Positions 1 to 6,553 of a DNA stretch of 11,125 nt are shown piece by piece. The notes under the pieces were generated by a model that had not been told where the DNA came from, made no database searches, and saw only the letters and a program-made list of their open reading frames with translations. The position numbers were made by a program, and so were the translations under genes. The stretch spans positions 1 to 11,125 of the forward strand of contig JARFQK010000265.1 in assembly GCA_029287815.1 (NCBI GenBank), written 5' to 3'. Position 1 is the first letter of the stretch. Every line of letters starts with the position of its first letter. Source of the DNA: Gammaproteobacteria bacterium (GTDB lineage: Bacteria; Pseudomonadota; Gammaproteobacteria; SZUA-229).

Positions 1-614
1 GCGCTGCACGCATATTTGATGTCGAGTTCGCGCGCAAGCACAGCTTCCGGCATCGCCGTCATGCCGACAATGTCACAGCCATCGCTTTCGAGACGCCTGA
101 TCTCGGCAGCAGTTTCCAGGCGCGGCCCCTGAACGGCACCATAGGTGCCTCTGGATACCAAAGGCAGCTGCAAATTCACGGCCGACTCGCTTAGCGCGCT
201 GCGCAAGTCCTCATCGTAAGGCCAGGTAAAATCGACGTGAACCACCGGCTCTTGACTATTCTCATAAAAGGTCTGACTGCGAGTATGGGTGTAGTCAATG
301 ATCTGGTCGGGTATAACCAGGGTCATAGGCGACATGATCTCGGTTATTCCACCAACCGCGGCTGTGGCGACAATATGCGTGACATCAAGCTCGCGCAACG
401 CCCAGATATTGGCCCGGTAGTTGATCTGGTGCGGCGCAATCGTATGCCCAAAACCGTGACGGTGTATGAATACGAGCTCACCACCATCCATGGCACCGAA
501 CAGTAGCGGACTGGATGTCGCACCATAAGGTGTATTCACCATTTCACGATGACTGATTTCAAGATTGGCAATAGCATCCAGAGCGCTGCCTCCGATGACA
601 CCTACTTTAGGCAT
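1..614 (-). CDS. mtnP: S-methyl-5'-thioinosine phosphorylase, 3' end cut by the window edge
   Basis: Enzyme of the purine nucleoside phosphorylase/MTAP family, expected to split methylthioinosine with phosphate into hypoxanthine and methylthioribose-1-phosphate in the cytoplasm. The first 204 codons are present; the family is about 245 residues, so roughly 40 are missing beyond base 1. Visible are the N-terminal phosphate loop (VIGGSALD, residues 6-13), PHQINYRANIWAL (61-73), QGPRLET (162-168) and GMTAMPEA (184-191). The last motif and ARELDIKYAC (194-203) resemble the Pseudomonas methylthioinosine-specific enzyme more than classical MTA phosphorylases (from memory of the family). The ATG at 614 lies inside the end of hpt (8-nt overlap) and has GGAG nine bases upstream, so it is probably translated together with hpt. 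Substrate preference (MTI or MTA) is inference. Confidence 0.88.
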   Translation of the reverse strand, partial: MPKVGVIGGSALDAIANLEISHREMVNTPYGATSSPLLFGAMDGGELVFIHRHGFGHTIAPHQINYRANIWALRELDVTHIVATAAVGGITEIMSPMTLVIPDQIIDYTHTRSQTFYENSQEPVVHVDFTWPYDEDLRSALSESAVNLQLPLVSRGTYGAVQGPRLETAAEIRRLESDGCDIVGMTAMPEAVLARELDIKYACS

Positions 615-1185
615 GCTTTGTTTCTCCGCTTGTAAGCGCGTAAATCTGATCCAGGTGCCGTAGCTTACCTCGATAATCCATGCCATAGCCAAAAACGTAA
701 CGATCTTCAACCTGCAGCGCAACGTAGTCGCAGCGCATGGCTGGCTTGAGGCGGTCATGTTTTTTCTGCAACAAAACCGCTGTTATCACGTCGCGGGCGC
801 CCTGTTCCAGACAATATTGCACGATCGCCGCGAGAGTGTGGCCCTCATCGAGTATGTCGTCCAATACCAGGACAGTACGACCTTTGAGAGCTTTGCCGGG
901 ATAGGCGCGCCACTCAACGCTACCCCCACCCGTGGTGTCGCGGTAACGCGTTGCGTGAATATAATCAAATTCGGTACCGAGCGGCAGATGCGTCATGATT
1001 TTGCTGGTAAACATCAAGCCACCTTGCATCACGCACAGCGCGAGGGGAGACTGGTCGACCAGCCGTTCCTTTAGGCGCTGAGCAAGCTTGATAATTGCCT
1101 CTTCGATTTCAGCGGTATCGAACACCAGTTCCGCCTGCTGCAACAGCTGTTGCAGCTCCAGCCCATCCTTCATTGCATCACTCAC
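607..1185 (-). CDS. hpt: Hypoxanthine-guanine phosphoribosyltransferase
   Basis: Cytoplasmic purine salvage enzyme that joins hypoxanthine or guanine to PRPP to give IMP or GMP. The type I phosphoribosyltransferase signature is clear: VLVLDDILDEGHTL at residues 105-118, with the paired acidic residues that hold PRPP and Mg. It is preceded by a VMQGGLMF loop at 52-59 that matches the usual pyrophosphate-binding loop. The frame stays open to a TTG at 1203. I chose the GTG at 1185 because it overlaps the nagZ stop as GTGA and has GGAG eight bases upstream; this gives 192 residues. An ATG at 1173 is a third option with a poorer ribosome site. Upstream nagZ and downstream mtnP both overlap it, so the three are probably one transcript. 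The neighbouring phosphorylase would release hypoxanthine, the substrate of this enzyme. Confidence 0.92.
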   Translation of the reverse strand: MSDAMKDGLELQQLLQQAELVFDTAEIEEAIIKLAQRLKERLVDQSPLALCVMQGGLMFTSKIMTHLPLGTEFDYIHATRYRDTTGGGSVEWRAYPGKALKGRTVLVLDDILDEGHTLAAIVQYCLEQGARDVITAVLLQKKHDRLKPAMRCDYVALQVEDRYVFGYGMDYRGKLRHLDQIYALTSGETKHA

Positions 1186-2228
1186 ACGTCCATCTCCAGC
1201 CAAGGCGACTCATCGAGTCCAGCGATCATAGTACAGACCTTCTGCCAATCATATCCGGCGTGTAGTCTCGCGTAAGATACTTCTCCCTTGCCATGCATAC
1301 GCACGAGGCGTACTTGGGAGGCCGGGTTGTTATAGCCCTTCAGCTGATCGACGACTTCGCTGACGCCCTCGAGATGATTGCACACCAGCACCATATCACA
1401 GCCTGCTCGCAACGCCTGCTGCGCCCGGCTGCCATAGCCGCCGGCAACGCCGGCTGCTTCCATACTCAGGTCATCACTGAAAATGACACCCTGAAATTTC
1501 AACTTGTCGCGTAAAATACGCTGCAACCAGATCGAGGAATAGCCCGCGGGTTTATCATCGACTTTTTCGTAGATTACGTGGGCTGGCATGACCGCACTCA
1601 GATCATTGGCAATCATTTTCTCAAAAGGGACAATGTCTTCCTCCAACAACTTGCCAAGTTCACGGTGATCAACCGGTGATGTCAGGTGAGAATCTTCAAC
1701 AACGCCGCCGTGACCCGGGAAATGTTTACCCACGGCGTGCATGCCGGCACGCAACATACCGCGCATCGTTGCATAGCCCAGCGTTGCAACCACATCCGGT
1801 CGCGAGTGATAGGCACGATCACCGATAACTCCACTGAGTCCGTGCGCCAGGTCCAGTACCGGCGTGAAACTGAAATCGACACCGATCGCGCGGAGTTCCG
1901 CTGCCAGCAGCCAGCCTGCCTGCTCGGCCAGGTTGCGCGCCTTGTTCGGGTCCTTGCCGAATATCTTGCCGTATACGTTTGCCGGTGGCAGACGGGTAAA
2001 GCCTTTGTGGAAACGTTGGACGCGCCCACCTTCATGATCGATAGCAACCAGTAAATGGGGAGTGCGCAAAGCGTGAATTTCGCTGACCAGCGCGGTTATC
2101 TGCTCGATCGATTCAAAATTGCGGGTGAACAGGATGACGCCACCGATCAGCGGGCTCTCCAGCAGCTCCCGCTCTGCTGCCGAGATGCCGGTTCCTGCGA
2201 GATCCATCATTATCGGGCCAAGGGACAT
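1182..2228 (-). CDS. nagZ: Beta-N-acetylhexosaminidase of murein recycling (GH3)
   Basis: Cytoplasmic glycoside hydrolase family 3 enzyme that removes N-acetylglucosamine from anhydro-muropeptides taken up during cell wall turnover. It has 348 residues, the normal length for the single-domain Gram-negative NagZ. Visible motifs are GPIMMDLAG at 4-12, AIDHEGGRVQRF at 62-73, the flexible catalytic loop KHFPGHG at 168-174 followed by DSH at 179-181 (the His involved in acid/base catalysis is in this region), and SDDLSM at 251-256, which holds the nucleophilic Asp. There is no signal peptide, as expected. The ATG at 2228 has an AGGAA ribosome site upstream. It lies 42 nt after the YqiA-type esterase and overlaps hpt by 4 nt. 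In some species NagZ activity feeds the signal that induces AmpC beta-lactamase, but no ampR/ampC is in this window. Confidence 0.96.
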   Translation of the reverse strand: MSLGPIMMDLAGTGISAAERELLESPLIGGVILFTRNFESIEQITALVSEIHALRTPHLLVAIDHEGGRVQRFHKGFTRLPPANVYGKIFGKDPNKARNLAEQAGWLLAAELRAIGVDFSFTPVLDLAHGLSGVIGDRAYHSRPDVVATLGYATMRGMLRAGMHAVGKHFPGHGGVVEDSHLTSPVDHRELGKLLEEDIVPFEKMIANDLSAVMPAHVIYEKVDDKPAGYSSIWLQRILRDKLKFQGVIFSDDLSMEAAGVAGGYGSRAQQALRAGCDMVLVCNHLEGVSEVVDQLKGYNNPASQVRLVRMHGKGEVSYARLHAGYDWQKVCTMIAGLDESPWLEMDV

Positions 2229-2261
2229 GGATTGTTTCCTGTATGGTCTGTGATGTTATGG

Positions 2262-2296
2262 AATGCGTTATCAGCATTCTACGCCGCCTGGTGAGA
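2262..2296 (-). repeat. 35-bp dispersed repeat, copy A, at the 3' end of yqiA
   Basis: Read on the minus strand, this segment matches 10948-10982 on the plus strand at 32 of 35 positions, starting with 19 identical bases (tctcaccaggcggcgtaga). It encodes the last residues of the esterase and its TGA stop, then runs 9 nt into the spacer before nagZ. The three differences are at 2277, 2275 and 2267. I do not recognise it as a named element. Confidence 0.7.
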
Positions 2297-2882
2297 GAGG
2301 CGAACTGGTGCAACGACAGAACGAAACTATCTTCTCCAAATATCTATCGAAACCGCTGAACTCGTGACTGCCGCCCTCCTCAATGATGCTCGGGCATTCT
2401 CGATATTTGTCTGTTGCTTCTCTGTAGTCAAGTGTCTCATCCCCCGTTTGCAACATCAGCAGGTACCGATGCGGCTGCGTGATGTTTTCGACAAAAAGCT
2501 GACGAAACTGCTCTATGTGTGTTTGATCGAGTATCCAGCTTTCCGCGGTATAATCATTCGTATTCCTGCCCAGATATTGCTCGAGCAGCTGATGCGGTCT
2601 GACAGCAGGATTAATCAGCACGGCCGGACAACCGTATTTCTCAGCCAACCAGGTCGCATAAAAACCGCCCAACGAGCTACCTACAAGGCAAAGTCCGGTA
2701 TGTTCGATGATTTTTTCAACACGCCGTTGCAGCAAGTCAATGGCCTCAGCCGGCTCCGGTGGTATCGCCGGCACGTCGATAAAGTCTTCCAAACCCAGGC
2801 TCCGCATGTATCCTTGCAGAACCCTTGCTTTATACGATGCGGGCGAACTGTTGAAACCATGCAGGTAAAGAATACTGTTCAT
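2271..2882 (-). CDS. yqiA: YqiA-type alpha/beta-hydrolase esterase with a repeat-derived C-terminal tail
   Basis: Small cytoplasmic esterase of the YqiA/YcfP (UPF0227) family, 203 residues; the natural substrate is not known. The catalytic triad can be placed: nucleophile Ser70 in GSSLGG (68-73), Asp148 or Asp152 in GDETLDY, and His173 in GGSHEF. The N-terminus MNSILYLHGFNSSP is typical of the family. I chose the ATG at 2882; the frame stays open to a GTG at 2888, which is nearer to a GGGAAG stretch and could be used. The family fold ends near residue 189 (KIVSFC). The last 14 or so residues (RCTSSPLSPGGVEC) look like an extension and coincide with a 35-bp repeat found again near 10950. The gene follows a strong hairpin and precedes nagZ by 42 nt. 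Confidence 0.88.
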   Translation of the reverse strand: MNSILYLHGFNSSPASYKARVLQGYMRSLGLEDFIDVPAIPPEPAEAIDLLQRRVEKIIEHTGLCLVGSSLGGFYATWLAEKYGCPAVLINPAVRPHQLLEQYLGRNTNDYTAESWILDQTHIEQFRQLFVENITQPHRYLLMLQTGDETLDYREATDKYRECPSIIEEGGSHEFSGFDRYLEKIVSFCRCTSSPLSPGGVEC

Positions 2883-2920
2883 CAACACAAGCGCCCGATT
2901 CTTCCCTTACCAATCGTAGA

Positions 2921-2953
2921 AAACCCCTGTAAAACGCTGTTTTACAGGGGTTT
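2921..2953 (-). terminator. 15-bp perfect hairpin ending the HU-family gene
   Basis: Bases 2921-2935 (aaacccctgtaaaac) are the exact reverse complement of 2939-2953, with a 3-base loop. It lies 42 nt past the stop of the HU-family gene and about 40 nt before yqiA. On the minus strand the stem runs directly into a short T stretch (GGGGTTTTC), as expected for an intrinsic terminator, although the U-tract is short. The near-symmetric A/T flanks would also let it work weakly on the other strand. Confidence 0.7.
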
Positions 2954-2994
2954 GGACAAAGCTTCAAGTCAGTGTAGCGCTGACCAGGGCGATC

Positions 2995-3387
2995 CTATTT
3001 GACAGCCATATCCTTCAGCCCCTTCAGCGGCAGTACCTTCACAACCTTGCGTGCAGGCTTGGCGGCAACATCCATGAACTCGCCTGGCCGGAACGGATTG
3101 GGAACGTTCTTGCGCGCTTTGGTCGCCGGTTTCTTGTTGACTTTCACTTTCAACAAACCTGGCAGCTTGAACTCGCCCGCCCCGCGACTCTTGATGTGGC
3201 CTTCGATCACATCAGACAACGAATCGAAGACTTTGGCAACGTCTCTTCTCGCCAGACCAGTGTCTTCCGCGATGTGTGCATACAACTGTGATTTGGTGTA
3301 GCCCGTGCTGATTGCCTTGACCTTTTTTACTGCGGCTGCTTTTTTAACAGCTTTCTTCTTAGTAACTTTTTTCTTAACTGGTGACAT
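2995..3387 (-). CDS. HU-family DNA-binding protein with lysine-rich N-terminal tail
   Basis: Nucleoid-associated protein of the HU/IHF family, 130 residues against about 90 for standard HU. Residues 1-24 form a tail with 11 lysines plus alanines and valines (KKKVTKKKAVKKAAAVKKVK), resembling eukaryotic histone H1 tails. The HU fold follows: TKSQLYAHIAEDTGLARRDVAKVFDSL (31-57) is the helical dimer part, then GAGEFKLPGLLKVKV (69-83). NPFRPGEFMDVAAKPARKVVKVLPLKGLKD (97-126) contains the DNA-clasping arm with its proline. The standard arm sequence NPQTGE is changed here to NPFRPGE. The frame is open to an ATG at 3465, but the ATG at 3387 is preferred: it is preceded by AGGGA, and the upstream part is AT-rich promoter-like DNA. 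The gene has its own spacer of 141 nt and its own terminator. Its specific DNA target or role is not known. Confidence 0.88.
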   Translation of the reverse strand: MSPVKKKVTKKKAVKKAAAVKKVKAISTGYTKSQLYAHIAEDTGLARRDVAKVFDSLSDVIEGHIKSRGAGEFKLPGLLKVKVNKKPATKARKNVPNPFRPGEFMDVAAKPARKVVKVLPLKGLKDMAVK

Positions 3388-3523
3388 GATTGATACGTCC
3401 CTTGGTGTTTTTATTGGAATTACAGTCGCTTTATTTATACCTTTATCCGCAAATTGTAAATACATTTATATAAAAAAATACATTTTTCTCGTAAAAAACA
3501 GTATAAAACCGATGATGTTGATG
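3388..3523 (-). promoter_or_regulatory. AT-rich upstream region of the HU-family gene with a candidate promoter
   Basis: The spacer between ispF and the HU-family gene is much richer in A and T than its surroundings, with several overlapping TATA-like boxes. The best candidate on the minus strand is TTTACA (3460-3455) with TATAAA (3439-3434), but the 15-nt spacing is short; TAAATA (3437-3432) would give 17 nt with a poorer box. The A/T tracts at 3470-3500 could act as an UP element or as a binding site for nucleoid proteins, including the gene's own product. This assignment is by pattern only. Confidence 0.4.
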
Positions 3524-3528
3524 GCGTG

Positions 3529-4023
3529 TTAGCACGCAACGAGTAGAACGACACTGTGCACGGCCATGCCTTCCTCTCTACCGGAAAAGCCAAGTCCCTC
3601 GGTCGTCGTCGCTTTGATATTGATCTGGCTTACATCGCTGGCGAGCGCCTTAGCCAAACGGCGCTGCATAGCACCGAGATGCGGGGCAAGCTTCGGCGCT
3701 TGTGCAATCACGGTAACGTCAAGGTTTCCGATACTGTATCCAGCGGCCGCCACCTGTTCATAGACTTTCGCCAGCAAGATCATGCTATCAATGCCGGCAT
3801 AAGCTGGGTCGGTATCGGGGAAGTGCTGACCAATGTCTCCTGCTGCAATTGCGCCCAGCAATGCATCACACACCGCGTGTATCAATACGTCGCCGTCAGA
3901 GTGCGCATCGAAAGCGTATTTGTGGGGTATTTTTACGCCACCCAGCGTAATGCTGTCGCCGTGAGTGAAGCGATGCACGTCGAAGCCGTGCCCGACCCGG
4001 AAAGGCTGCACGGTTTTATTCAT
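3529..4023 (-). CDS. ispF: 2-C-methyl-D-erythritol 2,4-cyclodiphosphate synthase
   Basis: Enzyme of the methylerythritol phosphate (MEP) isoprenoid pathway that cyclises the CDP-methylerythritol phosphate intermediate and releases CMP; a cytoplasmic homotrimer. The three metal ligands are visible as Asp15 and His17 in GHGFDVHRF (11-19) and His49 in AHSDGDVLIHA (40-50), each seven positions later than in E. coli. Also present are DIGQHFPDTDP (63-73) and the C-terminal INIKATTTEGLGF motif. I chose the ATG at 4023, which overlaps the ispD stop by 8 nt and gives 164 residues with the usual short N-terminus; an ATG at 4041 would add six. It is the last gene of the eno-ftsB-ispD-ispF run. In many gammaproteobacteria truD or surE follows, but here an HU-family gene does. 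Confidence 0.96.
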   Translation of the reverse strand: MNKTVQPFRVGHGFDVHRFTHGDSITLGGVKIPHKYAFDAHSDGDVLIHAVCDALLGAIAAGDIGQHFPDTDPAYAGIDSMILLAKVYEQVAAAGYSIGNLDVTVIAQAPKLAPHLGAMQRRLAKALASDVSQINIKATTTEGLGFSGREEGMAVHSVVLLVAC

Positions 4024-4756
4024 CGGTGACGCCGTTCTCATCCGTTCGTTGGCGAGCTTTCAAATAGAGCTCGGCCAGTAGCAGATCCGCCGGCCGGGTA
4101 ATCTTGATATTGTCTTCTCTGCCTTCAATCAACAGCGGATGGTATCCTGCCCATTCCATGGCCGACGATTCATCGGTGACGAGTATGTCCGCATCCAACG
4201 CCGCGCCGAGCGCACGATAAAGCGAGTCGCAGGCGAATAGTTGCGGTGTCTGGGCATGCCAAAGACCTGTTCGGTCGACGGTCTGCTGGACGCGCCGTTC
4301 ATCATCTTGACGCTTGATCGTGTCACGCACCGGCACCGCTAGCAAACCGCCAGACTCGGTGCCAATAGTGTGGACGATCAATTTCTCGATATCTTCGGAA
4401 CTCACACAGGGGCGTACCGCGTCATGCACCAACACCCAGGTCGTATCGACTTTGTAGCCTGGCTGTTCCGAGAGTACAGCCAGCGCATTCATTACGCTGT
4501 GGCAGCGCTGTTCGCCACCATCCGCAACAATGACCGGTTTGTCCGATTCCAGGCGCATCCGCGGCCAATACGGGTCATCATCACGCAGTGCAACCACGAT
4601 GCCATGAACACGCTCAATACTCAGCAGACGCTTGATCGTGTGTTCAACGACCGGACGATCAAGCAGATCAAGATATTGTTTAGGGATGTCGGACTGCATC
4701 CGCGCGCCGATGCCGGCGGCGGGTATCACAGCCCAGATAACGCAGTCATTACTCAC
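4016..4756 (-). CDS. ispD: 2-C-methyl-D-erythritol 4-phosphate cytidylyltransferase
   Basis: Third step of the MEP isoprenoid pathway: transfers CMP from CTP to methylerythritol 4-phosphate. It has 246 residues, with the nucleotide-binding signature PAAGIGARMQSDIPKQY at 12-28 (the Lys at 26 matches the catalytic Lys of the family), VHDAVRPCV at 110-118, a TDESSAMEW segment and EGREDNIKIT near the C-terminus. The start is a GTG at 4756. It is the only plausible start, because an in-frame TGA lies three codons upstream and the next in-frame ATG falls inside the nucleotide-binding loop. No strong ribosome site is seen, so translation may depend on ftsB, whose stop is 6 nt upstream. It overlaps ispF by 8 nt. 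Its CTP is the product of the nearby pyrG. Confidence 0.96.
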   Translation of the reverse strand: MSNDCVIWAVIPAAGIGARMQSDIPKQYLDLLDRPVVEHTIKRLLSIERVHGIVVALRDDDPYWPRMRLESDKPVIVADGGEQRCHSVMNALAVLSEQPGYKVDTTWVLVHDAVRPCVSSEDIEKLIVHTIGTESGGLLAVPVRDTIKRQDDERRVQQTVDRTGLWHAQTPQLFACDSLYRALGAALDADILVTDESSAMEWAGYHPLLIEGREDNIKITRPADLLLAELYLKARQRTDENGVTDE

Positions 4757-4762
4757 CGGGAT

Positions 4763-5056
4763 TCAATCAGTCGATCTGCCAATGTCACCATCGATGACCT
4801 GGTAATAGATTTCATCCGGCTTAATCATACCCAGCTCACTTCGTGCCCGTTCTTCGATCGCCTCGATGCCTTTTTTCAGGTCCATCACTTCAGCATCGAG
4901 CGCTTCATTACGTTCTTGCAACTTGTCGACCTGTTGCTGTACAACATCGATTTCCCGGCCCAGACTGAGCACTTCAGGAATCCCGCCATCACCCAACCAC
5001 AGCCGGTACTGCAGCCAGATCAACAGTACGAACAGGACAGTTACTATCAGCTTCAA
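4763..5056 (-). CDS. ftsB: Cell division protein FtsB
   Basis: Small single-pass inner membrane protein of the divisome, partner of FtsL and FtsQ. It has 97 residues (E. coli about 103). The membrane segment is near residues 3-20 (LIVTVLFVLLIWLQYRLW), with WLQYRLWLGDGG typical of the family. A periplasmic coiled coil follows at about 31-75 (VVQQQVDKLQERNEALDAEV), then ERARSELGMIKPDEIYYQV, the conserved C-terminal block. The start is a TTG at 5056, only 1 nt after the eno stop; no ATG or GTG in this frame gives the complete membrane segment. The ribosome site is weak, so coupling to eno is likely. ftsB next to ispD, often just behind eno, is a well-known arrangement in gammaproteobacteria. Confidence 0.94.
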   Translation of the reverse strand: MKLIVTVLFVLLIWLQYRLWLGDGGIPEVLSLGREIDVVQQQVDKLQERNEALDAEVMDLKKGIEAIEERARSELGMIKPDEIYYQVIDGDIGRSTD

Positions 5057-5057
5057 C

Positions 5058-6338
5058 TTACTTTAGTTGCTTGAAAGCACTGGCACCAGCGTACACTGCA
5101 TCGTCGCCAAGTGCTTCCTCGATCCTCAACAACTGGTTGTACTTCGCGATACGATCCGAACGCGACAAAGATCCGGTTTTGATCTGACCGGTCTGCCTGG
5201 CGACACAAAGGTCCGCGATGGTGCTGTCCTCGGTTTCACCGGACCGGTGAGAAACCACTGCTGTATAGTCTGACACATGAGCCAGATGAATTGCATCGAG
5301 CGTTTCCGTCAGCGAACCGATCTGATTGAATTTGATCAAGATCGAATTGGCGATACCCTTCTCGATACCCTGTTTGAAGATCGACGTATTGGTAACGAAA
5401 AGGTCGTCGCCAACCAGCTGCACCTTGCTGCCGAGTTTCTCGGTCAGTATGGCCCATCCCTCCCAATCGTTCTCTGCCATTCCGTCCTCGATGGTGATGA
5501 TCGGATATTTGTCGACCCAGGCCGCCAAATAATCGCTGAATTCTGCTGCGCTGAATGCTTTGCTTTCCGATGCGAGCGTATAAATGCCGTCTTTGTAAAA
5601 CTCTGAACTGGCGACGTCCAAGCCGAGGAAAACATCCTTGCCTGCCTGATAACCAGCTTTCGAGACAGCCTCGAGTATGACCTCGATCGCCTCCTCGTTT
5701 GAGGAAAGGTTGGGCGCAAAACCGCCTTCATCACCAACAGCGGTGTTCATGCCTTTGACCTGCAGGACCTTCTGTAGCGTGTGGAATATTTCAGAACCAT
5801 AGCGCAGCGCCTCCTTGAAACTGGCCGCGCCGACTGGAACGATCATGAATTCCTGCAGATCGACACTGTTATCCGCATGCTCGCCGCCATTGATGATATT
5901 CATCATCGGCACCGGCATCGTGTATTCGCCTTCGCCAAGATTAACGTAAAGCGGTTTTTTGTTTTCCTTCGCGGCAGCGTGCGCGCTGGCGAGCGATACA
6001 GCCAATATTGCATTGGCCCCGAGACGCTCCTTGGTTTCAGTGCCATCGAGTTCGATCATTTTTTTATCAATCGCGTTTTGATCCTGCGCATCCATGCCAA
6101 TCAGGGCATCGCTGATCTCAGTGTTGACGTTGCGGACGGCCTTGGTGACGCCTTTGCCAAAATAGCGGCTACTGTCACCGTCGCGCAACTCCAGCGCCTC
6201 GCGCTCTCCGGTTGATGCTCCGGATGGCACAGCTGCTCGCCCCATGACCTCACTGGCGAGTGAAACCTCAGCCTCTACAGTGGGATTGCCGCGAGAATCC
6301 AGAATCTCACGCGCATGAATTTTTACGATATTAGACAT
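5058..6338 (-). CDS. eno: Enolase (phosphopyruvate hydratase)
   Basis: Glycolytic enzyme that converts 2-phosphoglycerate to phosphoenolpyruvate; in many gammaproteobacteria it is also part of the RNA degradosome. It has 426 residues, the normal length. Metal ligands are Asp241 (GLDVASSEF), Glu284 (TIEDGM) and Asp311 (VGDDLFVT). Catalytic Glu204 (VGDEGGFAP) and Lys336 (IKFNQIGS) are present, as are SGASTGEREALELRDGD at 39-55 and SHRSGETEDSTIADL at 363-377. The ATG at 6338 has GAGGG about ten bases upstream. The 215-nt spacer before it contains the kdsA terminator, so eno should have its own promoter, but I could not identify a convincing one. ftsB begins 1 nt after its stop. Confidence 0.98.
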   Translation of the reverse strand: MSNIVKIHAREILDSRGNPTVEAEVSLASEVMGRAAVPSGASTGEREALELRDGDSSRYFGKGVTKAVRNVNTEISDALIGMDAQDQNAIDKKMIELDGTETKERLGANAILAVSLASAHAAAKENKKPLYVNLGEGEYTMPVPMMNIINGGEHADNSVDLQEFMIVPVGAASFKEALRYGSEIFHTLQKVLQVKGMNTAVGDEGGFAPNLSSNEEAIEVILEAVSKAGYQAGKDVFLGLDVASSEFYKDGIYTLASESKAFSAAEFSDYLAAWVDKYPIITIEDGMAENDWEGWAILTEKLGSKVQLVGDDLFVTNTSIFKQGIEKGIANSILIKFNQIGSLTETLDAIHLAHVSDYTAVVSHRSGETEDSTIADLCVARQTGQIKTGSLSRSDRIAKYNQLLRIEEALGDDAVYAGASAFKQLK

Positions 6339-6445
6339 GATCCACCCTCAGTAACGAAATGTTAGTTGTTGAAAGTCGACCCGCATGTCTCACCAGATGG
6401 ATGCATCCGCCGGCTATTCGAATCCTCGAAGCATTGGTCTCACTG

Positions 6446-6472
6446 AAAAAAGCCCCGCCGTTCCGCGGCTTC
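6446..6472 (-). terminator. Intrinsic terminator of the pyrG-kdsA transcript
   Basis: On the minus strand, AAGCCGC and GCGGGGCTT pair (with a small GG bulge) around a short GGAAC loop and run into six T residues (aaaaaa at 6446-6451 on the plus strand). It lies about 80 nt after the kdsA stop and 108 nt before eno, separating the two transcripts. The rest of the 215-nt kdsA-eno spacer shows only a 10-bp palindrome (ggatgcatcc, 6399-6408) and no recognisable gene. Confidence 0.75.
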
Positions 6473-6553
6473 ACCTTCAGCTGGTTGAACCCAAACCTCC
6501 GCGCAATCATCTGGCTTGCCCCCTAGTGAGCGATGCGGCTCAAGCTGGCGCTG

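Noticed and set aside
1186..1203. Six extra N-terminal codons of hpt from a TTG
   Set aside because: The GTG at 1185 has a better-spaced GGAG and the typical GTGA overlap with the nagZ stop.
4370..5074. Long plus-strand open frame (234 codons) opposite ispD and ftsB
   Set aside because: It lies antisense to two well-supported genes, shows no recognisable motif and no ribosome site; it is a mirror of their codon pattern.
6399..6408. 10-bp palindrome ggatgcatcc in the kdsA-eno spacer
   Set aside because: Too short to distinguish from chance and not placed near identifiable promoter boxes.
6339..6553. Possible tRNA in the kdsA-eno spacer, suggested by attcgaatcc near 6417-6426
   Set aside because: The T-loop-like sequence lacks a matching stem, and no acceptor, D or anticodon arms can be built on either strand; the spacer is explained by the terminator.
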